Source of the DNA: a virus
Length of the DNA: 55,704 nucleotides
Reading direction: 5' to 3' (one strand)
Virus record (IMG/VR): IMGVR_UViG_3300041964_000008
Span: 1 to 55,704 of that record
In this document: positions 22,076-32,051 of the stretch, one piece after another
How the letters are laid out: each line of letters opens with the position of its first letter
How positions within the stretch are numbered: the first letter of the stretch is position 1
Notes under the pieces: generated by a model
What the model was told of the DNA's origin: nothing
The model's input: only the letters and a program-made list of their open reading frames with translations
Database searches by the model: none
Made by a program: the position numbers and the translations under genes

Positions 22076-22874
22076 CAGATCCCCCAATACAACGGGGTGT
22101 AGACAAACCGATCCAATTCGTAGCAGCTGGCTCAACCCAAAAATGATTCTCACCAGGATGCAGATCGAACCAAACGGAGTCCGAGGTTAGAGCGCGAATG
22201 ATGTTGATGTTGTTGTTACCGCGCTCTACATAGACGTACCTTCCACCAGCTGTGGTGCGGATCTTCACTCGATCGTTGTCCTGGAAATTGAAGTTCAGAC
22301 GAAGTCTTGCTCCGGCGTTTCCGGGACTAGATGACAAGAGGAAGTAATCACGATTTGCCGTGAACTTCATCTCCATAAAGAACCCAGTGCTTACCGTACC
22401 GATGTTATCGATCGTGAAATCAGCATGCTTGCCTGGTTCCTTCGAGATCGACTGAGGATGCTCCAAATATGGGCTCAGACAAGCAACGACAACCTGCACC
22501 TCAGGCGTCTTTGTGAAAGGAACAATCTCGATCTTCTTCACAAAGCCTTTGGTGAACGCCTTCTCGATCGGACCATTCATCAGCCGAACAAATATGGCGT
22601 CACCAGAACGAGGAGAGAGCAAGCCGTAAAGCCGATCTCTCATCGATCCAGCAGATTGTCCAGAGGCGAAGCTCGGGTTAAGACCAACCCGCAGGATGAT
22701 CTCCCGATTCTGCGGCGTTCGCTGCAGATATACTCCGTCTTCAATCATCACATCAATCTCGGGAGGACCGAGTCCGTCTGCGGCCTTGAGGATGAAGTTG
22801 GACGTCGGACGAAGACCAAAGAAGGGTAGGTCGATGTTTGACCGACCATCAAGGCGTACCTTAGTGAATATCAT
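22075..22874 (-). CDS. Distal tail protein (one apparent frameshift)
   Basis: About 266 residues from MIFTKVRLDGRSNIDLPFFG, ATG 22874 overlapping the tape measure stop. Beta-rich: an N-terminal domain with RLYGLLSPRSGDAIFVRLM and VQVVVACLSPYLEHPQSI, then a galectin-like C-terminal part (DNDRVKIRTTAGGRYVYVER, GNNNINIIRALT, WFDLHPGENHFWVEP). In the given frame it runs on to 21996, but one base near 22105 restores the expected end FVYTPLYWGI and a TGA that overlaps the next ATG. It caps the tail tube. Confidence 0.8.
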
Positions 22875-25800
22875 CTAACTCCCAACGCCTCCTTTGCCAA
22901 TGACAACTGGTTCTTCGTCTGACGATAGATCTCTACTGCTGAAAGAGCCTTCGGTGAGTGGTTGTGCTGCTCGAACTTGAACTCACGATGCTCAGTCTTC
23001 GGCGTTTCCTCTTGACGATCGTTTTCTCGATTAGCAAGATCTGCCGACGAGATAGCCCGAGCTCTGCTAGCAGATACCTCGGCCTTGATCGGACGAATAT
23101 GCGCCATGAGATCGTCGACAGTACGAGCATCTCTCTGGAACTTTGTGAGATCCAGAACTGGAGTGATTCTAGGATTTGCATCCAATCCAGCTAGCTCGTC
23201 CATGCCGCGAAGGCCCTTCTTCAGACCACCAACGACACCAATGCCCATCTTCTCAGTCTCTTGAGCACTAAGATTTCCCTTTGCGTTGATACCATCCGCC
23301 ATACCGATTGCGACCATTTCACCAAGCCAGTGCATCTTCTTAGACGGTGATCCAATTATCAAGAAATCCACAATCTCATCCCAAGCTTCGCTGACGATGT
23401 TCATAAGTGCGTTGACAATCCAATCGCTCATGGCGTCAAGGCCGTTTACAACGCCCTCGATAATGGCGGTTGCGACATTCCAACCAGCATCTCGAATCTC
23501 TTCCTCGTTCTCACGAATGGCAGTTGCAAGCCCATTCAAGAAGTTGATCAGAAGATTGAAACCAGCATCGATGATGCTCTGCATGTTCTCGCCGATGCCC
23601 TTGATGATGTTTGTGACAATCGCAATACCAGCCTTTAGAATCGGCTCAAGATTGTCGCGAATACCACTAAGCAACGCCATTAGAAGCTTGAAACCTGCCG
23701 TGATAATACGCGGAAGGTTATCAGCGAGCTTTAGAAGGAATGTCTCAATAATATCTGCTACCGCTGGCACAATTCGATTGAGGCCTTTCCAAATACCTGT
23801 AAGGAAGCTAACCAGCAGTGTGACGCCAGCACTAACAATCTTAGGAATCCAAGTGGTTAGAGCCTTGAAGAACGTGACGATGATTCGTCCAACGGTTGGA
23901 ATAACCGATGGAAGATTATCCTTTATTCCACCAAGAACCGACTTGATAATAACCCAGCCAGTCTTAACTAGCTCAGGATATGCGTCACGAATGATCTGGA
24001 AAATTCCTAGAAGCAACGCGGTTATAGCAGCAGCTACGGCAGGTACACTCTTCGTGATCTCTTCTGCTAGAGCTCTAAGAGTTGCACCAAGACCTTCAAT
24101 CAGCTTAGGTGCTGCATCCTTCAGTACAAGACCAAACGCAACCATACCCAAGCCGATTTGCTGAGCGATAAGCGGGAACATTTGGATAAATCCAATTACG
24201 ATCGCGGTCAGAACAGCAAACCCAGCAAGACCAGAGGCTGCCAGAGCTGCCAAGCCAGCCGCGAATAGGAGAAGACCTGCTCCAACGGCCACAACAGCAA
24301 GACCCATGAACAGGAATGCCTTGGATAGAATAAACAGAGCTGGCGCAATAGGAGCCAAAAGAGCCATTGTGCCACCAATGATTGCAAATATCGCAATCAG
24401 AGCGATAAGCGCAATGGCGATCTTCTTCGGATCCATGTTACCAAGACGTTCCAATGATGGAATAAGAAGTTTGATCGCCGTTGCCATAGCAATCATAGCC
24501 ACAGAGCCTAGGAATACACCCGGATGCGACATTAGAATCATGGCAGCTCCGATAATAAGTAGAGATCCGCCAAGCATCTTCAATGATGTAGATATCTCTG
24601 CAGGAGAGAATCCTGCAAAGCGAGTCATAGCCACCGAAATGAGCATCAACGCATTAGCCAATATGAGCAAAGCCGCTGCAGATGCAATCATGTGTGGAGG
24701 CATAAGATGCATGACAAGGCCAAGCGCAGCCAACATCGCTACAATCTTGAGACCGCCATCCTTCAGCATCTCTACATCATACTTGGCGTATAGTTTGACA
24801 GCTTGAGCAAAGGCTGTAAGCGCTACCGATAGAAGACCGATCGCTATCGAAGCAGCAATCAATGTTGCGCCTCCACCTGATGCACCTAGAATTGCAGTCA
24901 TGGCGGTGATTCCTGTCAGCACAAGACCGACAGCAATAAGACCTTGTTTAAGCTCCTCCGGGTCCAGTCGGCCTATGACGGCAAGAGCTACCGACATAGC
25001 TAACAAGCCTACTCCAAGGCCAATCATTGCCAACGAAAGTGCAGACATCTGAAGTGCACCAGTAAAGGTTGATGTCTTCTCCAGCTTAATAAGCGCCGCA
25101 ACTAGCATAAGCATCAATGCTGCGACAGCTGCGAGACCTCGCTTTAGTCCTTCAGCATCGATTTTAGACAACACATAAAGTGCTGCTGCCAACAATGCAA
25201 TTGCCGCTGCGATCTTAAGAATGATGTTTGATCGAACGTCAGTTTGCATTGTCTTAAGATTGCTAGTGACCTGATCAAGAACACCTGTGAAGCTATCGAA
25301 GGTTCCTGTAATGGTTTTTACCATGGTTGAGAACTTACCAACGAAGCTTCGAAGCATCATGTACAGCGCAATGAAGAATCCAGTGTTGACCAGTGCCAGA
25401 CCTTCGTTAAAGCCTAGATCTCCGAGATAACTAATGAACTTGTCCTTGATAGTACCAAAGATCTCCTTGATACCATCCCAGATACCGCCAATGCTTCCAC
25501 CAAAGCCTGAGAGAGCATCACCAGTTCCAGTCCATGCGGCAGATATACCATCGCCAATAGCCAATGCTATACCACCTAGAAATACACCAATGCCCTTCAA
25601 GAAGTCAGCAAAGCCGGAGACCTCTCGCTTGGCTGTACTGGCTGCTGGGGCCGCGAAAGTCAAAGCATCTCTTACCTTATCGATGCCTTCTGTGGCTGTA
25701 TCAGTTGCTGAACCAATGTCGAACAGATTCTTCAATGCTTCGAAGGTTCCGCCCAACGATCCGCCCATGTTCATCAAATATGCCAACGCATCACGAACAT

Positions 25801-27730
25801 TGTCCTTGACATCCTCAAGAATAGGTCCGAGAATTCCAAACGCCTTAATGAGCTTGCTGCGAACAGTGTCGCTAGCTGACTGAAGAGCCTCTTGCATGTC
25901 ACCAAGAAATGGCATAACCTTCTTGGACAATGAGACGAGAGCAGCGGACGCCGACTTTGCTACAGATGAAAGAAATGTACCCAAGGATCCTAGTAGCTTG
26001 TAGATCAACTTAATGATCGGTGAGATTATCTTGTGTCTCGTCTCACCAAGCTTTTGGAAGAATGCTCCGACCTTATCACCTTCACGCATCCACGTGACGA
26101 ATTGAGTAACCATGTCGGCAATACTGCGAATGAAGGAAAGAACACCCTTTTTACCACCAGTGAACAACTGAATAAAGTCAACTACAAAGTAGCCAACTAA
26201 AGCCTTAATAACGTCTATGCCCAAACCGAGCACGCTAAATAGAGCCGTGAAGACACTTCTAATGGTCTTCATTACCGGCTTGTTTGCAATCAAGCCTTCT
26301 GTAAAGTCTCGGAACATCTTCGTAAGGGAGAATAGATCCTTACCCGTCTTTGCGGGAAAGACTTCTCGAAATGCTCGACGAATTGGTCCGAGAATACGCA
26401 TGAGAGCCTTCCATGCGTTCGCTACTCCCTCGATCATGACCTTTCGGCCGCCGAGCTTGTTCCAATCCTCAAGAACCTTGTTACGAGCTTCTGCAGAGCG
26501 ACCAAGAATTCCACCAAGAATATCATTCACATTAGTGAACATCTCCTTGGCCTCTTCAAAGTCACCCAGAATGAGGGACCAAGACTTGGACCAACCAGAG
26601 CCGACCGTCTCCTTCAACGTGTCCAGCAATGCGGTAGCAGTCTTGACCTTTGTGGCAGCCTCTGTGGCTGTCACACCCATCTCGAGAATGCCCTTGATGT
26701 CCTCGTCTGTGTAGCCCTGCTCCTTGAGCTGAGCCGCAGTCATGTCACCCGTGAACTTGCTCAAGGTGCCAGTCAGAACATCAGATGTGATCCAGCCTTG
26801 CTCCAGGCTGGCTCGGAAGCTACCGGCCTTCTTGACCATAGCGTCGACATTAACACCCTGAATACGAGCGGTGTCCATCAATGCCTGCTGGAAGACCTCG
26901 CCACCCATACCAGCGTTCACGACCGAGTTCCAGTCCATCAGGGTGACCTTGCCGGCAGCAAGACCCTGCGAAAGCTGATACATAGCTGTGGATGCCTGCT
27001 GAGAGTTCGAGCCAGATACAGCCGCCAGGTTAGCGATACCCTTAATAGCCTCTGTCGAGGTATCCAGGTCAACACCAGCCGCGGTGAACGTACCGATGTT
27101 CTTTGCCATCTCCGCAAAGTTGTAGATGGTCTTGTCAGAATATGTGTTCAGTTCTTCCAAGGCACCTTCAACGTCATGAAGGGTTGTACCATCCATCGAC
27201 GTGTTCGCCATAATCGTCTGAATCGAGTTCAGGTTCGTCTCATACTCACTAAGACCAGCCGTGATGGGATCGATAGTAAGACTCTTGGCGATGTCGGTAC
27301 CAGCGCTAATAGCTGAGGAGACCACAGTAGACAGCGCTGTGACTCCGATTGTTGCCATAGCCATGAACTTGGTCGAGACACCGGATATGGTACCACCGAT
27401 GCCGCTTACGCCTACTGTTGTATTACTAGCGGCTGTTCCCAGATCAGCTGCCCCTGTAGTGGCTCTGCTGAAAGGGTTCAGCCGCGAAAAGATGGTGGTT
27501 GCAGCCGTTAAATTGCCCAGCCCCACCTTAGCAGCCTTGAATGGGTCACCGGTAACCTTACTCAAAGCTGTTGATATACCACCAAGACCGCTAGTCGCCT
27601 TTGATGCAGCAGCTCCAAGGTCAAGGCTTGCCTTCAACTTACCGAGCGTGGATATAGTCGTAGCGATTCCCCGCTCAAACGCGACGTTGTCAAACTTCAT
27701 CGTCACGATTCTGCTGTCAACTGAGCTCAT
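22871..27730 (-). CDS. Tape measure protein
   Basis: 1,619 residues from MSSVDSRIVTMKFDNVAFER, ATG 27730 overlapping the preceding TGA. It begins with the usual tape-measure N-terminal domain (TTISTLGKLKASLDL and GLSEYETNLNSIQTIMANTS, the latter a strong marker), followed by SGSNSQQASTAMYQLSQGLA. Long hydrophobic helical segments fill residues about 820-1160. Repeated amphipathic blocks (GWVIIKSVLGGIKDNLPSVI, AGIAIVTNIIKGIGENM) fill 1160-1420. The length predicts a tail near 240 nm at 1.5 angstrom per residue. It is intact, with no frameshift. Confidence 0.95.
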   Translation of the reverse strand: MSSVDSRIVTMKFDNVAFERGIATTISTLGKLKASLDLGAAASKATSGLGGISTALSKVTGDPFKAAKVGLGNLTAATTIFSRLNPFSRATTGAADLGTAASNTTVGVSGIGGTISGVSTKFMAMATIGVTALSTVVSSAISAGTDIAKSLTIDPITAGLSEYETNLNSIQTIMANTSMDGTTLHDVEGALEELNTYSDKTIYNFAEMAKNIGTFTAAGVDLDTSTEAIKGIANLAAVSGSNSQQASTAMYQLSQGLAAGKVTLMDWNSVVNAGMGGEVFQQALMDTARIQGVNVDAMVKKAGSFRASLEQGWITSDVLTGTLSKFTGDMTAAQLKEQGYTDEDIKGILEMGVTATEAATKVKTATALLDTLKETVGSGWSKSWSLILGDFEEAKEMFTNVNDILGGILGRSAEARNKVLEDWNKLGGRKVMIEGVANAWKALMRILGPIRRAFREVFPAKTGKDLFSLTKMFRDFTEGLIANKPVMKTIRSVFTALFSVLGLGIDVIKALVGYFVVDFIQLFTGGKKGVLSFIRSIADMVTQFVTWMREGDKVGAFFQKLGETRHKIISPIIKLIYKLLGSLGTFLSSVAKSASAALVSLSKKVMPFLGDMQEALQSASDTVRSKLIKAFGILGPILEDVKDNVRDALAYLMNMGGSLGGTFEALKNLFDIGSATDTATEGIDKVRDALTFAAPAASTAKREVSGFADFLKGIGVFLGGIALAIGDGISAAWTGTGDALSGFGGSIGGIWDGIKEIFGTIKDKFISYLGDLGFNEGLALVNTGFFIALYMMLRSFVGKFSTMVKTITGTFDSFTGVLDQVTSNLKTMQTDVRSNIILKIAAAIALLAAALYVLSKIDAEGLKRGLAAVAALMLMLVAALIKLEKTSTFTGALQMSALSLAMIGLGVGLLAMSVALAVIGRLDPEELKQGLIAVGLVLTGITAMTAILGASGGGATLIAASIAIGLLSVALTAFAQAVKLYAKYDVEMLKDGGLKIVAMLAALGLVMHLMPPHMIASAAALLILANALMLISVAMTRFAGFSPAEISTSLKMLGGSLLIIGAAMILMSHPGVFLGSVAMIAMATAIKLLIPSLERLGNMDPKKIAIALIALIAIFAIIGGTMALLAPIAPALFILSKAFLFMGLAVVAVGAGLLLFAAGLAALAASGLAGFAVLTAIVIGFIQMFPLIAQQIGLGMVAFGLVLKDAAPKLIEGLGATLRALAEEITKSVPAVAAAITALLLGIFQIIRDAYPELVKTGWVIIKSVLGGIKDNLPSVIPTVGRIIVTFFKALTTWIPKIVSAGVTLLVSFLTGIWKGLNRIVPAVADIIETFLLKLADNLPRIITAGFKLLMALLSGIRDNLEPILKAGIAIVTNIIKGIGENMQSIIDAGFNLLINFLNGLATAIRENEEEIRDAGWNVATAIIEGVVNGLDAMSDWIVNALMNIVSEAWDEIVDFLIIGSPSKKMHWLGEMVAIGMADGINAKGNLSAQETEKMGIGVVGGLKKGLRGMDELAGLDANPRITPVLDLTKFQRDARTVDDLMAHIRPIKAEVSASRARAISSADLANRENDRQEETPKTEHREFKFEQHNHSPKALSAVEIYRQTKNQLSLAKEALGVR

Positions 27731-28101
27731 CCGGTCACCAACTTCCAAACCTCGTTAGCAATACGGTCAAATATGGGTCGAAGTGCAGGGTTGATGTAGT
27801 CACTCCCTTGAACAAACCCGCCGGTACCAGTGCCGTGGCCGTATTGCAAAAGGATTGCAACAGGTCGTCCATTGACGACGTTCGTGTTACTCCAGATGAG
27901 AGAATATGAACTCTTGTCTCGAATGATCTCGTAGGTCCAGGAGTTTGCGGTCTCTCCAGTATCAGTCGGAGTCGCAGAAGCTAACGCGTTAACTCCTTCC
28001 TGACCATAGCGAGAAAGAGCCGAGAACTTGTCGCCACTGGCACGCTTCAGAAAGTCTTCTGTCTTCTTGAAATCTCCACCTAAACTTGCTCCAAAGCTCA
28101 C
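27727..28101 (-). CDS. Tail completion/minor tail protein (HK97 gp10-like)
   Basis: 124 residues. GTG 28101 is preceded by GGAGGAGCC. SFGASLGGDFKKTEDFLKRA, then ALASATPTDTGETANSWTYE, VAILLQYGHGTGTGGFVQG and INPALRPIFDRIANEVWKLV fit the HK97 gp10-like family: PTDTG..A.SW, LQYGHGT and a final helix. It normally acts at the tail terminus or in tail completion. It sits directly before the tape measure with an overlapping stop/start. Confidence 0.75.
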   Translation of the reverse strand: MSFGASLGGDFKKTEDFLKRASGDKFSALSRYGQEGVNALASATPTDTGETANSWTYEIIRDKSSYSLIWSNTNVVNGRPVAILLQYGHGTGTGGFVQGSDYINPALRPIFDRIANEVWKLVTG

Positions 28102-28119
28102 GGCTCCTCCTCTCTTAGG

Positions 28120-30113
28120 TTATTCGTTAACGGGCGGATCCCAACCAGCCGGAACACACAATATGACGCTGATTACAGGATCACTGGTGGTACGTCCTGC
28201 AGTTCGCATGCTCATCCAACCAGCATCTAGAACCAATGACGTTATAGTCTGAACTGTAGGATGAAGCAGAGCCCGCAACATGCTTTACCACACCAAAAGG
28301 CCTCCAAATGAAATCACGAGAGCCGTCTTGATATGAACAGCGAGCAATGACTGGACTAGTGCTATCCCAACGAGCAACATCAGTAAGAGAAGCCCAACCT
28401 GACTTGGCTGGATTGTAGAGATCAGTTGGTGTGATGATCTGCTTTCTTACGATCGTGTTGTTTTCGAAGTGGAATCGCCCAAGGAAAGATCTCATGTTTC
28501 CATCTGATGCGGTGAGATAGAATATGTCTGGACGATCATCGTTCTTCATAGCGAACTGTCCTTGAACAACTTCCGAATAGTATGGATCAAATGGCGCCGA
28601 TTTCGTTGGGAACGGTACCAAGCTCAATGGAGTATTTGGAGTGTTGGTGTTAATCAGGAAAGTCTGATTAATATGATCCGGCATTTGGCCTCGAAGTCCT
28701 CTAAGGAAGAATCCAGACGGCAGCTTCACATCGTAACCAACATGTCCACTATCAGAAATTACTGCACCACTTCCGACAGCTTGCCATACAGAAAACACTC
28801 CGTTAAGAATGTTGACTGAATACCAAACAGAGTTCCAAGGATCACTCCATTTCTTAGTCAGTACCACAAGCTTGTTAGCTTCTCGGTTGAAATATGTACC
28901 CACAACTTCCGTGAGACTAGTGGGATTCACAACCAAAGGAGAAGCAATCGAAGACACCTTTGTGAGAGACAAATCTGATAGATTGTAACTTAGAACACTA
29001 AACATCTCTGTTTCTGGCCAGTTCTCAACCAGAATACGATTGCCGTTCATGAGATGAATCTCATTAGGCCTTGGATATACATCTGGTACGGAGTACAAAG
29101 GTCCAGCCGTGATAGTTCTATTTGGATTTAGGCGCATAAGTTGAAGACTGTCCCAGTTCTCATTAACCATGAGCCAGACTTTCTTCCCCGGAATTCTAAA
29201 CAAGGCTCGATCGCATTTCAAACCTGGAACTGGAATAATCGTTCTAAAGAATCCGTTCTCGATCTCGTCACCATCCGGCGGCGGGGGCGGCGGAGGCGGC
29301 GGAGGCGGAGGAGGCGGTGGAGGCGGAGGAGGAGGATCGAAGTCGAAGTCATAACGCCTAGGAGGATTATCTCCGTTTAGAATCTTGACCACATCCAGCA
29401 GTGGTGGCTGATGCGGTGGCTGATCCGGAGTACCTCGAAGACGACGTTCCAAGTTATCAAGAACTGAAGGCTCAACATCGGGAGATTCGATCATAATATA
29501 AGCCGTTGGAGCCCATCCGTCGACCGGTTTATTACCATTCGGTCCTGTCGGCCACCCATGCATACCAACTCCGGAAGGCCACTGCCATTCATCCCCACCA
29601 CCATGGTTGATTAGATCTGATCCAGGGAATACCAGGTACAGAGTGAATCGTCCAAGAGAAAATAGTCGGGTTTTGCTGCTCACTAAGCGTAGAAAACGCT
29701 TTGGAAGAGGGCGCTGCCGTGCAGTTATAGATCAAGTGCAGTCTATAACCACGGTATCGAGTGCCCTTTTCATCATTACCAAGCTGAGTACGATATGCTA
29801 AACCGAACGTCGCTCGATTCTGAAATGGCGCATAGATCCCGTTAGCTAAACTCTTGAATCCTTCTGCTGCTGAGAAGACCTCAGGATACGTGAAGGCAGT
29901 TAGCGTCGCTTGAAAGTCCTGAGTGGCGATGTGATCGAAATACTTGATTCCATCGAAGTAATACGCCTCATGTTCACCACCCGAAACGTCTTGCGTGACG
30001 GAGATTAGACCATTCCAAGGCACACCCATAGAGCCGTTAGGATAGAGGATCCCGTGATCTACCCCAGCTTCGAAGAATCTACGACCATCCTTGTCCCACT
30101 CGATCCTCGTCAT
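28120..30113 (-). CDS. Second tail-tube-like protein with polyproline linker and large beta domain (two apparent frameshifts)
   Basis: About 660 residues. Residues 1-165 are a paralog of the main tail tube (EAGVDHGILYPNG, GVPWNGL, FTYPEVFSAAEG, ATFGLAYRTQLGNDEKGTRY, GYRLHLIYNC, FSWTIHSVPG). A one-base shift near 29625 continues to APTAYIMIESPDVEPSVLDN and RRLRGTPDQP. A run of about 22 prolines follows (29275-29335 region). About 340 residues of repeated short strands with W/F, N and D turns (KVWLMVNENWDSLQLMRL, VYPRPNEIHLMNGNRILV, TYFNREANKLVVLTKKWSD) look like a propeller-type domain. A second shift near 28215 would give an end PAGWDPPVNE at 28120. It may decorate the tail surface. Confidence 0.65.
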
Positions 30114-30131
30114 TACAGGTATCCTCCCTTC

Positions 30132-30674
30132 TCAGCCTGAGGTGCCCAGTTGGGCCTTACGTTGTTCATTAAGTTCGCGGTTGCGTGCTGCAACTTCGTT
30201 ACGACCCATCTTCTTTGGCTTAGCGTTCTTGGCATTACATACTTTGATCAAAGTGAACAAACGATTGAGATGCCAGTTCTCACAAGCCATTGGTATGGTA
30301 AACGCTATCATCCAGTAGTAGATCAACTCAGATGTGATGACTTCGCGACTTCGTGGTGAGTTTGGATTGTCACTAAACCACGTGGCGGTCATCTTAGCGT
30401 CGATGTAACTGTTAATCTCCTCAAGATTAGCTTGAGTAAGATTCTCAAAAGCCTCCGGAGCAATATTGGGGTTAACGCACATGGCTTTTACATAGCCAAG
30501 GGTCTCTTCCTCAGTCTTAGGTTCTTTACCGAGGAACGGTTTTTCGTACTTTGACTCCCATTTTGAAAGGGTGACCAGAGAGTGCTCCAGCTCCAGAATG
30601 TGGCTCTCCGAAGTGATAAACACTTGCTTCTCTTCGTCGAAAAGTTCGACACCTAGAACTGTAATGGTGAGCAC
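30132..30674 (-). CDS. Tail assembly chaperone
   Basis: 180 residues. GTG 30674 follows [25 protein letters not shown], then [34 protein letters not shown] and DAKMTATWF match the phage tail chaperone family found between tail tube and tape measure (LEHSL.SLSKWE...KPFL). The basic C-terminus ([20 protein letters not shown]) is typical. I found no obvious slippery heptamer for the programmed frameshift often seen at this locus, and the gene is separated from the tape measure by two other genes. Confidence 0.75.
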   Translation of the reverse strand: MLTITVLGVELFDEEKQVFITSESHILELEHSLVTLSKWESKYEKPFLGKEPKTEEETLGYVKAMCVNPNIAPEAFENLTQANLEEINSYIDAKMTATWFSDNPNSPRSREVITSELIYYWMIAFTIPMACENWHLNRLFTLIKVCNAKNAKPKKMGRNEVAARNRELNEQRKAQLGTSG

Positions 30675-30706
30675 TCTCCGGTCTCCTTTCTAGTTGATCA
30701 GTTGAA

Positions 30707-31399
30707 CTATGCGCCTGGCGGGTCGGTGTTGGCCGTTGCAGCGAAGAGACTGACGACCTCGTCGGGGAACGGCAGGCGTGCCGTGTTGGCAGCTCCAGCA
30801 CCAGGAGATCCATAGAGAATCGCCTCGAGTGCAGCCAGGTCGGCACCATCCACCTTGGTGGAGTCGACGGTAAGCTGGGCCGTGGGCTTGTGCTCGTCGA
30901 CGGACACCGCGGTAGTAGTCAGCTCCCAGCTGAAAGTGATCGCCTCGGGAGAGTCGTTCACCGTGCCGAAGGCCTTCTCCGACGGAGCAGCCTGCGCGCC
31001 GTAGATCAGGTGGAGCTTGTAGCCGAAGTCGGTACCCTCGAGGTCGTTGCCGACCAGCGTCCGGTAGCAAAGACCGAAAGGCACTCGACCCTGCTGACCG
31101 ATGGCCACACCCTCGGCGAGGAAGGCCGTTCCGTCGCAACGGGCGAACTCCTCGGGGTAGGTGAACGCCTCGATGGTGGCACCGAACTCCTCAGCGGAGA
31201 CCAGGTTCAGGTACTTGATGTTGTCGGCATACTGCGCCGAGCTCTCAGCACCAGAAGGTGACTCGGTAACGGTCGTCAGACCATTCCACGGGACACCATT
31301 GCGGTATTCACCCGCGTTGTTCGGGAGGTAGAGGACACCATGGTCTACACCAGTCTCGTAGAGACGTGTGCCGGCCTGGTCCCAGGTAAGCTTAGGCAT
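30707..31399 (-). CDS. Major tail tube protein
   Basis: 230 residues, MPKLTWDQAGTRLYETGVDH onward, ATG 31399 after AGGAAGGA. VLYLPNNAGEYRNGVPWNGL, AEEFGATIEAFTYPEEFARC, RVPFGLCYRTLVGNDLEGTD, GYKLHLIYGAQAAPSEKAFG and ADLAALEAILYGSPG define the actinophage tail-tube family. GC-richer third positions than neighbours suggest high expression. It polymerises around the tape measure protein. Confidence 0.9.
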   Translation of the reverse strand: MPKLTWDQAGTRLYETGVDHGVLYLPNNAGEYRNGVPWNGLTTVTESPSGAESSAQYADNIKYLNLVSAEEFGATIEAFTYPEEFARCDGTAFLAEGVAIGQQGRVPFGLCYRTLVGNDLEGTDFGYKLHLIYGAQAAPSEKAFGTVNDSPEAITFSWELTTTAVSVDEHKPTAQLTVDSTKVDGADLAALEAILYGSPGAGAANTARLPFPDEVVSLFAATANTDPPGA

Positions 31400-31410
31400 T
31401 GTGTTCCTTC

Positions 31411-31729
31411 CTAGAAGTACAGGTTAAAGACGTCGTGGTTCAGGTTGTCCGCCGTAAAGTGTCTATCGAAAGAACACATAGGCAGGCCGGCAATCTTGCC
31501 CGGAATTAGGCTATCTGGATCTAGGTCGATGACCGTTATCTGAAATTTCTTAGTTGTTCTATAAGGTGCATTATCAGCGAACAGCGTTTCAACGTCATCC
31601 CTTGTGTAGATGATGCAGGGATACTGCATGCCGAGGTTGGGAGGTGGTTGATAGTAGACGTTATCCTGAACCGAGAAGCTTCTCTAGTAATATACCTAGC
31701 TCAAGCCTTCTTTTCAGCGCGTGGTCCAT
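31411..31729 (-). CDS. Tail terminator (one apparent frameshift)
   Basis: About 106 residues. The start MDHALKRRLELGILLEKLLG lies at 31729, inside the previous gene. One base near 31680 shifts to SVQDNVYYQPPPNLGMQYPC, then IIYTRDDVETLFADNAPYRT, FQITVIDLDPDSLIPGKI and FDRHFTADNLNHDVFNLYF. The order Y..PP..MKYPCI.Y, VT.ID..PDS and F.AD.LNHD.F..Y is that of phage tail terminators, placed just before the tail tube. The unshifted frame gives only 72 residues. Confidence 0.75.
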
Positions 31730-32036
31730 TATAAACACCTCCCAACCTCAGCAGCAGGCGGGGACTTTGCACTTCGACGTCTGAAACCGTCCACAAAGCC
31801 CCCGCCCACTCGATGTAGCGGATGGCAAAGAAATGTAGGTTCGCATAAGCGTCAGCAATTATGCTGATCGAGTTACCGACGGACAGATCGTTATTGAGCT
31901 TTTCACCCTCATCCAATCGACGAGTATTTCGAATGACATCTCCGGTGTATATCTTTTCGGTAATGACATCCTGCCATACTTGAGGAGCGGTTTCCACGTT
32001 CTGTCCATACCCGATAGCGCCGTGGAACTTTGCCAT
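31701..32036 (-). CDS. Head-tail connector protein
   Basis: 111 residues, MAKFHGAIGYGQNVETAPQV onward, ATG 32036 after GAAAGG. Beta-rich; VITEKIYTGDVIRNTRRLDE, NDLSVGNSISIIADAYANLH and RLLLRLGGVYNGPRAEKKA match the small phage protein found between capsid and tail terminator (head-closure/stopper position). Confidence 0.75.
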   Translation of the reverse strand: MAKFHGAIGYGQNVETAPQVWQDVITEKIYTGDVIRNTRRLDEGEKLNNDLSVGNSISIIADAYANLHFFAIRYIEWAGALWTVSDVEVQSPRLLLRLGGVYNGPRAEKKA

Positions 32037-32051
32037 CGTAGAACCTTTCTA

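Noticed and set aside
23286-24164. 292-residue plus-strand frame inside the tape measure
   Set aside because: A shadow of the tape measure's regular hydrophobic repeats; no ribosome site, and the opposite frame is a confirmed large gene.
29169-29380. Glycine/arginine-rich open frames on the plus strand
   Set aside because: They are the complement of the polyproline run of the second tail-tube-like protein.
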